Shown: positions 33,101 to 45,100 of the stretch, one piece after another
Layout: every line of letters starts with the position of its first letter
How positions within the stretch are numbered: the first letter of the stretch is position 1
Source: Stomoxys calcitrans
Lineage: Eukaryota; Arthropoda; Insecta; Diptera; Muscidae
Direction: 5' to 3'
DNA length: 64,000 bases
Assembly: GCF_963082655.1 (NCBI RefSeq)
Contig: NC_081552.1
Location: 4,464,648 to 4,528,647, forward strand
The notes under the pieces: model-generated
What the model was told of the DNA's origin: nothing
Databases searched by the model: none
The model's input: only the letters and a program-made list of their open reading frames with translations
Position numbers and translations under genes: made by a program

Positions 33101-36100
33101 AACAAAGAAAGCGCAACAATTTAATTTTTATATAATAGAAAGATCTGAACCTATCACATGTTGCAAAATACTGCATCCTCTCCCCTACTTCTTTAAACTG
33201 TCCTCCAGCTTTTTCGTTCATTGAGTGCCTTTTTTATACCCTCCACCATAGGATGGGGGTATACTAACTTTCGAAGGAATTAAGCTAGCCACTTGAAATT
33301 TTGCACAAATACTTTGTATTAGTGTAGGTCGGTTGGGATTGTAAATGGGCCAAATTGGTCCATGTTTTGATATATCTTGGGTCCGATCTTGGGTCCTGAC
33401 TTCTTGAGCCTCTAGAGGGCGCAATGCTCGTCCGATTGGACTAAAATTTTGCACTTGGTGTTTTGGTATCACTTCCAACAACTGCACTAAATATGGTTCA
33501 AATCGGTTCATGTTTTGATATAGCTGCGATATAAACCGATCTTGGGTCTTGACTTCTTGAGCCTCTAGAGGGCGCAATGCTCGTCCGATTAGACTAAAAT
33601 TTTGCACGTGGTGTTTTGGTATCACTTCCAATAACTGGGCTAAGTATGGCGCAAATCGGTACATAACGTGATATAGCTGCCATATAAACCGATCTTGGGT
33701 CTTGACTTCTTGAGCCTCTAGAGCGCGCAATTCTCGTCCGATTTGGCTGAAATTTTGCATGAGGTGTTCTGCTATGACAATAACTGTGTTAAGTATGGCG
33801 CAAATCGGTACATAGCGTGATATAGCTGCCATATAAACCGATCTTGGGTCTTGACTTCTTGAGCGTCTAGAGGGCGCAGTTATTGTCCAATTTGGCTGAA
33901 ATTTTGTAGAACGGCTTCTCTTATGACCTTCAACATACGTGTCTAATATAGTCTAAATCGATTAATAACTTGGTAAGGCTCCCATATAAACCGATCTCCT
34001 GAATTTGCTTCTCGAGCCCCTACAAGGCGCAATTCTTATCCGAATAAACTGAAATATTACACTATAGCATGTTCTTATTCAATATTCTTTGTTTGCCTAA
34101 AAAGAGATACTGCGCATAGAACTCGACAAATGCGATCCATGGTGGAGGGTAATTTTCATATCTATCCATGGTGGAGGGGTAATTTTCATATCTATGTTTA
34201 TATGCAATTCCCTACTACTGCATAGAACGTATACTGTAGTCACTATATTTTTTGTCTTGTTGTACATACGTAAACAACAACAAAATTGTTATTGCCACAC
34301 AAAGCCGAGACTTTAAAAATTGGCTGACCAACATGCAGTGTAGGCCCACACACATTACACCATCACCTACTATTAATCAATCCCATGGCAGCCGGTTTTA
34401 CGTATTGGATTGACCCGACGCATTCCTTCATCGGCAAGAGCTGCCGCCTGTGTGTATAACACACTGCTACAACAACAACAACCTACTATAAATAGCGATA
34501 CTCTTTCTCTCGCATATCTACCAGTTGTTTCGCTTTGTGTATAACACACTACTACAACAACAACAACAACCTACTATAAATAGCGATACTCTTTCTCTCG
34601 CATATCTACCCGTTGTTTAGCTCACTCTCACCACTAATACTCGCACCCAAGGCTTTGCATTTACACAAATAACGGGTTCCTAAGCAAAAAGCAACAACAA
34701 TTTGCTGTGCTGTGTTTATGCTTCTGCATCTTTTATTGAAAATTAATTCCTCATTTCCATAATTTTTCTGTAAGGAAAATTTTCATCTATATTGGTCGCT
34801 TCTCTAGAAGAATATCTTTCGATTGATGCCAATTTCATTAAAATCTATTCAGGTGTTCGGCCGGCATATGTGCCACAAAATCGCCTTTTCTAAAACCTTG
34901 ACCTTGGTTTTATAATCTCCTACAGTGAGTGCAAGTGGGTGGTCGATGCAAAACAGTGTCAAACGATGTCCCATACAGTCTCCACAATACATATAAGGAG
35001 AGGGGGGTAAAATTAAGATGTAAGGAGGCTCGAGGCAAAACCTTGTATGCAGTAGACCCTACTGTACACAACTACTTACTATAATGAACGACAATGCTAA
35101 TATGGCCTATTAAAAGGTGTCTTCAAAAAACAAATTCCGTTAAAATTGTCCATAAATGTTTGACTGCAATAAGAGTTGAATGTTGATAAAGTTTTTCATA
35201 ACAAAAAATGGTAATAATAAAACTTTGATTATTTATATGGGTGTAGGCTATTTAGCTTCTTTCTGATCTGTCATACATACATATAAAAATTTATAAAAAA
35301 TTTAGCAATAAGTGCCAATTTTGTACGCTGCGGGCAAAAAAAGATTTACTTATAAAAAAATAATTCATACCATTTGAGCGACATGTGCCTTGGCTTTTAA
35401 AACATTTTTTTTTGTTATAATTGTTAAGCCAGGATTTTTTATATATATAAATGGCTTTTGTTATCAGTGTTATATTATTTTTAAGTTATTTTTATTATAA
35501 TTGGTTTTGTGTGTTTGTTTATTTTTAAATATTTGCTGAACAGGTAACATGAAGATACGTTCTGTTTGATTCGTTCCATTACTGGTTGAAGGTACCAACG
35601 GTGAGTTTGCTGTACTTAATAAATCTCTATCGTATGTAGGAAAATGTAAATGTGATGATGTACGTACAACTTTCATAAATCATTCTTTTTCAACGATGTA
35701 TGAAATTCTTGTTTTTTTTTTTTAAATCAGTAATATCTAAAAAAATGGGGTTTCTTTTAGGCTATCAGTGGATGCATATATGTAGGTATGTATGTCTGAA
35801 TGTATATAAAGATTCGTCTGTCCTTTGTATGTCGATAAATATGTGTATAAATAAGCTGCTCTATTAGCTGGAAATATACAAGATTTGCTTATAGTTGAGT
35901 TCCTTAATTTGTGGATTTGTTTCTTTGCTTGTGTTTGGGTTACTTTGTTTTTTGTTGTTTTATCAACTAAAATAATTATGTATAGCTTAAAGTTAAAAAG
36001 GTAGAAAAAGGATTTCATAAATATATGTATATATAGAGTTTTTAGTTTGGGGTTTTGACAATTGCTCCAGATTGTTATCATCGAACATAGTTGCAGAGGA

Positions 36101-39100
36101 AGTTTAAAATGTTCTTAAACCCTCAATTGGGCTTTGTTTTTGTCTATATAATATAGAGATTTTCAATAATATTCATTAGTTATCTTTATGTATAGAGAGG
36201 TTCTTCTCTGTTTTGTTTTCAGGAGTAAGTATATGCAGAGTTGAATAGAGCCTTTTTCATTAGTGTTATAATTTTAAAAATTTTTTATGATTTTTGAAAT
36301 CTTTTTGTTTAATTTTTTCTTTTTGTAATTGCTTATCAAATGCCAATGCTTTGGAGGAATGTTATGTTTTTCATAAGCTAATGAAAGCTTTTTTTTCGTA
36401 GGTTTGCTCCCCTTAGCTTGAAAGCTTAATAAAATTTGGAAAAAGCTTATCCAACATTAGATTAGGTAGGTTGTTTGTTTTGTGGATTTCATAAAAAAAT
36501 GCTCCCATTCATGTCAGAGGACTTTTCCACTCCCGATGTACGAGGTTATTTACAAGTTGCGCTGTTGTGTGGTGGGTGACCAGCGGTTTCATCTTGTTTT
36601 CTTCACTAGACTTGCAGATCTGTAATAGAAATTGTACAACAAATGTAGTTAAAAACAGGTAAAAGCGTGCTAAGTTCGGCCGGGCCGAATCTTATATACC
36701 CTCCACCATGGAACGCATTTGTCGAGTTCTTTTCCCGGCATCTCTTCTTAGGCAAAAAAGGATATAAGAAAAGATTTCCGCTGCTATTAGAGCGACATCA
36801 AGCGATATATGTTGGCGACCTGTGTAAAATGTCAGCCTATTCAAATAAGAATTGCGCCCTTTGGGGGCTCAAGAAGTAAAATAAAGAGATTAATTTATAT
36901 GGAAGCAGTATCGGGCAATAAACCGATTCAGACCATAATAAACACGTTTGTTGATGGTCATGAGAGGATCCGTCGTACAAAATTTCAGGCAAATCGGATT
37001 ATAATAGCGACCTCTAGAGGCTCAAGAAGTCAAGATCCCAGATCGGTTTATATGGCAGCTATATCAGGTTATGAACCGATTTGAACCATACTTGGCACAG
37101 TTGTTGGATATCACAACAAAATTCTTTGTGCAAAAATTTATTAAAATCGGATAAGAATTGCGCACTCTAGAGGCTCAAGAAGTCAAGACCCAAGAGCGGT
37201 TTATATGGCAGCTATATCAGAATATAGACTGATTGGAACCATACTTGACACAGTAGTTGGACATTATAAAATAACCAGTCGTGCAAAATTTCATTCCAAT
37301 CGGATAAGAATTGCGCTCTTTAGAGGCTGAAGAAGTCAAGACCCAAGATCGGTTTATATGGCAGCTATATCAGGTTATGGACCGATTTGAACCATACTTG
37401 GCACAGTTGTTGGATATCATAACAAAACACGTCGTGCAAAATTTCATTCCGACCGGTTAAGAATTGCGCACTCTAGAGACTTAAGAAGTCAGGACCCAAG
37501 ATCGGTTTATATGACAGCTATATCAGGTTATGGACCGATTTGAACCATACTTGGCACAGTTGTTGGACATCATAACAAAACACGTCGTGCAAAATTTCAT
37601 TCCTATCGGTTAAGAATTGCGCACTCTAGAGACTTAAGAAGTCAGGACCCAAGATCGGTTTATATGACAGCTATATCAAAACATGGACCGATATGGCCCA
37701 TTTACAATACCAACCGACCTACACTAATAAGAAGTATCTGTGGAAATATTCAAGCTGCTAGCTTTACTCCTTCGGAAGTTAGCGTGCTTTCGACAGACAG
37801 ACGGACGGACGGACGGACTGACGAACGGACATGGCTAGATCGACATAAAATGTCTCGACGATCAAGAATATATATACTTTATGGGGTATCAGACACACAT
37901 TTCGAGGTGTTACAAACAGAATGACAAAATTAGAATACCCCCCGCAATAAAGGCGCTTTTTATGGTAACAAAACCTTAAATCGAGAGATCGGTCTATATG
38001 GCAGCTATATCAAAATCTGGACCGATCTGGACCAAATTGAAGAAGGATGTCGAAGAGCCTAACACAACTCACTTTCTCAAATTTCAGTAAAATTGGATAA
38101 TAAATGTGGGTTTTATGGGCTAAGACCCTAAATCGGTGGATCAGTCTACATGGGGGCTATATGAAGATATAGTCCGATTTACCCCATCATCGAACTTAAC
38201 GTGCTTATGGGCAAAAAAAAAAGAATCTGTGCAAAGTTTCAGCTCAATTTCTCTGTAGCGTGATTTCAACAGACAGACGGACGGACATGGCTAGATCGTC
38301 TTAAATTTTTACGCTGATCAAGAAGATATATACTTTAAAGGGTCGGAAATGGATATTTCGATGTGTTGCAAACGGAATGACAAAATGAATGTACCCCCAT
38401 CCTTAGGTGGTGGGTATAAAAAAAAATAATGGGGGTCATTACGAGAAATCCCCATGCAAAATTTCAGCTAAATCGGACATGAATTGCGCCTTCTACAGCT
38501 TCAAGAAATATATTCGGTAGATCGGTTTATATAGGAGCTACGTGAGGTTTTGAATCGATTAAAACCATACTTGGTATATGTTGGAGATCATAGAAAAATC
38601 ATCGTGTAATATTTCAGCCAAATCAGATAAGAGTAGAGGCTTCTAGAGGTTCAAGAAGTAAATTCGGTACATCAGCTTGTATGGTAGCTATATCAAGTTT
38701 AAGACCACTTTGCACCATACTCGCGACATTTGTTGGAGGTCGTAAGAAAAATCATCGCTTAAAGTTTGCGACGCCTAAAGGCTCAAGAAGTATTGGGTCT
38801 TTAAGTTCGGCCGGGCCACCCACCACTTCGGATATATACAGTAACGTAGGATTGCCCAAAAAGTAATTGCGGATTTTTCATATAGTCGGCGTTGACAAAT
38901 TTTTTCGCAGCTTGTGACTCTGTAATTGCATTCTTTCTTCTGTCAGTTATCAGCTGTTACTTTTAGCTTGCTTTAGAAAAAAAAGTGTAAAAAAAGGTAT
39001 ATTTGATTAAAGTTCATTCTAAGCTTTATTAAAAATGCATTTACTTTCTTTTAAAAAATCCGCAATTACTTTTTGGGCAATCCAATAGTTAGAATAAGAC

Positions 39101-42100
39101 TTTACCCTAAAGATTTTAACTCATTATAGTACTAGGAACCATGGTAAACAATTTTGTCAAGAATAGAACTTTGGTGGAAAAACTTTTATCTACAGAAATT
39201 TCGTTTTGTAAAACGTCTTTTTTGGTTAGGATATGTTGACATTTCTGTCCCTCTATATATATTAACCAACTTATGTCATAATACGGTAAAAAATGCTAAA
39301 AATGCTTTATATATACCGATGGAGGGTATATATATCTGCAAATCTGGACCGATCTGGGCCGTATTGAAGAGGGATGTCGAGGAGCCTAACACAACTCGTA
39401 CCTCTTGGCTTGTGACTTGTGGCGCCGTCCTGTTGGAACCACATCTCCTCCAAGTCCATATCATCCAATTGGGACCAGAAATATTCTGTAATCATTGAAC
39501 GATGGCGACTCCCATTTACAGTAACGTAGCGGTCTTGATCATGACGGAAGAAGTACAGCCCAATGACATTATAAATCGCACCAAACCGTAATTTTTTTCG
39601 GGATGCAATAATGACCTATGGAGTACGTGTGGATTGCTATCTACCAATAACGCATATTATGCTTACTGACGAAGCTATTCAGCCTGAAATGAGCCTCATC
39701 GTAGCGCTCTTAACGTTGAGGCCAACGAACGAACTGCCACTGTCAATTTGTTCCGTAAACTCAACATTTTCATCATGGTGAAGTACACGAACGAGCAACG
39801 GTTGCAAATCATAAAAATTTACTACCTAAATTCAGAGTCGGTGACCGTTACTTTAAGAGCAAAATCAGCTTTACCGACGAGCCCATTTTTTACTGAACGG
39901 GTTCGTCAAAAATTAAGATAGGGGTTTTGGTCCGGTGAAGATCCACATGTGATACTCAAAAAAACACTTCCTCCACAAAAGCTGTTTGGCAAGGTTTGCA
40001 TGACGGCGGCATCATTGGGTCATACTTCTTCGTCGATGATGCCAATCGTCACATTACCGTGACGCTACGCTACCGCACCGTGCTCACTGATTATTTTTGG
40101 CCTTAGGAAGTAATGGACCTGGACGACTTGTGTTTTCAATACGACGGACGGTACCACAAGCCACACAGTACACATTACAAAAAAAAAAAAAAAACACAAA
40201 ATTTACAAATATTGATTCAATCATTTTTTAATTGAATATGATTTTGTTTGCCATTCTTAATTGAAAAATGAATTGATTTAATTAATGTTTTAGTTGAATC
40301 AGAAAAATTTTATGATCTCGCCCTAACAGGCAAAAAACTTGAGAAATGAAAAATTCGGCGGAGCCCGGTCAGGATTCGTGGACACACGGAGCAACAGCGA
40401 GAGCCATTGCCGTTGTCTTAGCCTTCGAAGCCATCAATACAACTTCCAACAGATGCACAAAAGTCATGTGTAGTACGGAAGAAGTGTAATCTGTCACAGA
40501 AAGAATGTCTGTCATTACACAAAAATGCATGCATTAGGAAAAGTACAGCTAATAGACAGGGTTGTCGAGTGTGGTAAATGTATCATAGATGCGTTTTCGC
40601 TATTAATACGATTCAAATACAACATACCAACGCACGGCCCTTGAAGCCATCACACCTTATATGGTTGAAAAGTCTTTTAACCAAAGACGAAACGTGTCCC
40701 ATAGTGATTGGTGTGGTGGTGTGGTGGTTTGCTGGTTTGCATATATACCCGAGGTGGTGGGCATCCAAAGTTCGGCCCAATTGCCATTTTGATTATGCAA
40801 TTTTTCATATTTTATTTCATACAGTTTTCCAATATTTAAATTTAAAATTCATTGAAGCAGTTTCAATTAAAAAAAAATAATTGGTTCAATTAATTTGGTG
40901 ATTGAAAACGATATTTTTTTCAGTGTATGATCGATTTACTGGAGAATAAGTTTAATGAGCGTGTAATCTCTAGAAATGGTCCAGTCGATTGGGCACCTCT
41001 TTTGCGCGATTTGAACCCTTTAGAACATTTGCCTCGGAGCTACGTCAATGCATTGGTCTATGCCAACAAACCCTAGACGTTGGAAGAGTTCAGAGCCAAC
41101 ATTGAACGGGAAATATCGACCGTTTCGGCTGAAATATGTGGCCGAGACGTCGAAAATGGCCGAGATAGCCACAGATCGTATATCTTACAGAGCGATTGAG
41201 CATTGACGTTTATTTTGAATAATCTGCCCATATTAGTACTCTGTAAAAAATGTTTCTGTGCTCCAACATTACACAGACGATTCGAGGAATGATTTGGGGT
41301 TTCATAAAGTCGACTCAAGAAGAGGTGCTCTAGAGCCTTACCTTAACATTTAACATCAGTTTCGTACACTAATCTCATATATCGTTTGTTGGATAGAAAC
41401 TCTAGAGGCTTTTTGAGTAATGGGACTCATAGTTGGCACTAAATTTTGATGTGAGGGCACAGATACTTTCTATTTGAGTACCCTTCATGTTTTGATTGGG
41501 TTTTTATTTTGTAGATTTGTTTCGTACTCCCACATACCTTCCGTTTGATCACATATTGATGGGATCCGCTCACATGTCCATTTGGGGGTAAGCGGCCCCC
41601 GCACTTGGCTCCAAAATTTTGATATATTCGTATTGAACTTCCGAATTCCTTAAATTTGAACTCTACTCCAAAATAACTTTACCTTAAGTTCCATATCATC
41701 CTGGTCAGTCTACAGGTCGGCTTAAGGGGGTGAAACAGCCTCTTTCCCCTTGGAACCAAATTTTGATATCATATTCGTACTCCCCTTCCAAAAAGCTTTC
41801 ATTGGAGTCCCATATTGGCCCGATCCGTCAACATGTCCGTTTGGGGGCTTTTGGGTAGGGCCCCCAACACTTAGCCCTACTAATTTCCCTACTTTATTAT
41901 CCTAAAGGACTACCCCAATTACTTACTTTCTTTATTTTGAATACCCTACACCACTACTGTGGTACAGGGTATTATAACTTAGTGAATTTGTTTGTAACTC
42001 CCAAAAGGAAGAGAGATAGACCCATTGATAAGTATACCGACCGACTCAGAATCAATTTCTGATTCGATTTTGCTATGTCCCTCTGTCTGTCCGTCCGTCT

Positions 42101-45100
42101 GTCCATGTTAATTAGTGTACAAAGTACAGGTCGCAGTTTTCATCCGATCGTCCTAAAATTTGGTACAGGCATGTTTTTCGGCCTAGAGACAAAGCCTATT
42201 GAAATTGGAAAAAAATCGAGTCAGATTTGGATATAGCTCTCATATATATGTTCGTCCGATTTGCAGTGATATTGCAATAAAATGGTCTTTTGTAAACCCA
42301 TTCTCTCAAAATTTGGCAGGAAGGATTTTCTTTTGACTCTCGACATTACTGGTGAATTTCATGGAAATCGGTTCAGATTTACATATAGCTCTCATATATA
42401 TTTATATATATAGTCCGATTTTAACTTCTGGAGTAACGGCAAGCTCAATTATTGACCCATTTTGCCTAAATTTTACAGTATCTGAGAAGTTTGCTCGAGA
42501 TCGGTTCAGATTTAGGTATAGCTCCCATGTGAATGTTCGTCCGATTTTGAGAAATATTGCAAGAACGTGCTCAGTATTAAATGTATTCTTTCGTCATTCT
42601 TTCTTTCGTCCATCAAAATTGGTTCATAATTGGATATAGCTCCCACATTGTATTTATAGGGTAGGTGTAGGGTATTATACAGTCGGCACCGCCCGACTTT
42701 TGTCTCTCCAACTTACCTTCGCACACCGTGTCTTGGACTTACTGGTGGTGTTCTTGCCGGTGAGGGTGGTGCTGAGGAGCCCGACGAGGCCAGTGATAGG
42801 GTAGAATTGCGTGGTGCTGTGCATCCTAAATAAATAGCAGATCCTTTATCGGTGTCACGCAAATCGACACGTGAGCCATGGACGGACGATGGCACGGAAC
42901 CTGACGACAAAGACTGTTCTATAAGAGAATAGACCCAAACCTTGGTGTAAAGTCTCTACGCACCTGTATAGGAATGTAAACCAGCAGGACTACTGCGAGG
43001 GCGCACCGCCAAGCCACTAACCGTGCTGGCACTGCGTTGCAAATTAGCTGCCCCATTACTGCCGCCACCGCTGCTGCTACCACCGCTTTTGGCGCCGGCG
43101 GCAGCACCACCCGTAGCCCCATTATTCGATCTTTGAGCCTTGGGTGAGTTGTCGGCTTTCGTCGCATTGCCCGTCAAACGGCTGCCAGCACTGCTGACAC
43201 GTGGCGAACGTGTGGAGTTTCTCGAGGGTGACCGCTGCAGTTGTCGCTGTTGTTGACGTTCTTGGGCTTCTTTTTTACTGGCCTCAACGGCAGCCGCATA
43301 TTCGGCAGCCTCGGACGAGGTGGTAGGACTTAGGTGGGCCTCTTCGTCTTCAGGTATGCGTTCGCCGCCCAATGAGCGACGTGCACCCACGCCTTGGCCT
43401 GAGTGTTTAGGTGAATTTGGGCACGATTGAGCGGTGGTAACGCCTGGTGTCGATACTTGTGGCCGTAGGCGTGATCGTGTTGAGGCAGATGAAGGTCGTC
43501 GGCGGAAAAGACCTTTGGTGGGGTCCATGTTGCAAACACCTGCAATGGGAGGCAAACATAAACACGTTGTTTTCGCCACACACACACACAGACAAACGAA
43601 ATGAAATAAAAGATGAACGATTTGCTAAAAAATGACTCGAAATAAAAATTAACTTTTTATTGTTGCAATATGAAAAAAATACATAAAAAATTCAGTGATT
43701 TATGAATGCTAATCGGAGTCACGCTTCTGAGGCATGTCCAAAGGCTTGTAACGTATGACATTTTCCATAACAAGTTCCCCCTGATCTGCTACCATACATT
43801 GGGGTTTATTGTCTATGTCACTGGATGATGAGGACTTTTTTAAGTTTCTGGGCGTCTTCCATTGCTCGGCGGCAAAGCATAGAGTGTAGCTTAGATTATG
43901 CTTGCCATCTGACGATGAGGAATCGGCACTGTTTGCATGACATGATTTTGCTGGTTTTTCTTTAACATCTACAACCAACGCACCTGTGGGACACTTTTCG
44001 CCACGCACACAATTTCCCTCACAAATATCGCGATTTTGCAAGAGCTCCTCATAGTTGTCCAAGGCGGCCATACATTTAATACGATCGAGTTTCTCCAAGG
44101 CCATCGAAGGATATCGCTCCCTCAGGCGTCTTCTCTCTTCGCTAAGGCGATACATTTCGAATTCTTGCAGTTGCGTCTGAAAGCCCACATTCGGATTGGC
44201 CACAGCCCTGCCAGCTCGCACCACCTTTAAGGCATCCTTCCAGGACAAATTGGTGGCAGTCATTATGTAGGCCACGGCCACGGTGACTGATCGTGACATA
44301 CCAGCCAAGCAGTGAATGAGGACATTGCCCTCTCGCAAACGGGCAGCATGTATGAAATCATTGCAGACTGTAAAATATTGTGAGAGATTTTGATCGGGGG
44401 TATCGGCAGCCATAACGCACAGATAATGTTTATCCTGGAGAAAAAGAGTAAGAGAGAGAGAGAGAGAGAGAGAGTGAGTGAGTGAGATAATAATAATAAG
44501 AAGAGTAAAGAGGTTGACAGCAGGAGAGTAGTGATGTAACTAAAAAGCTAAAAATTAATAAAAATAAAAATAAGTAAAAGTGGGCTAAGTTCGGACGGGC
44601 CGAATGTTATATACCCTCCACCATGGATGCCATTTGTCAAGGTTGCCCGTTATCTCTTTATAGACAAACAAAGGATAATGGTTTTGATTTTCGAGACAAT
44701 TTTGTAGAAGTTACTGTGCAAAATTTCAGCCAAACCGGATAAAAATTGGGGGACCGGTTTATATGAGAGCTATATCAGGTTATAGACCGACTCAGACCAT
44801 ATTTGGCACACATATTTAAGAAGTCGTTGTACAAAATTTCAGCTATATCGGAAAAGAATTGCGCCCTCTAGAGGTTGAAGAAGTCACGAGATTGGAGATC
44901 GGCTTATATGGGAGCTATATCAGGTTATGAACTGATTTATATCATACTTGGCATAGGCTTTGCAAGTCCAAAAAAAACACGTTGGATAATAATTGAGCCT
45001 TCTAGAGGCTCAAGAAGTCAAGATCCGAGAGTGGTTTCAGGTTATGTACCAATTTGGACCATACTGGAACAGTTGTTGAAAGTCACAACAAGACACCTCA

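Noticed and set aside
33218..33832. 204-codon minus-strand open frame as a gene
   Set aside because: Same artefact in family B; frame stays open because the unit length is divisible by three.
35470..35676. Minus-strand open stretch as a further phosphatase exon
   Set aside because: Its only usable acceptor (GAAAG) has a poor pyrimidine tract and its phase does not fit the exon at 42717; it would need exon skipping.
42919..43167. Alternative-frame open stretch over phosphatase exon 4
   Set aside because: Shadow frame of a GC-rich, low-complexity coding exon.
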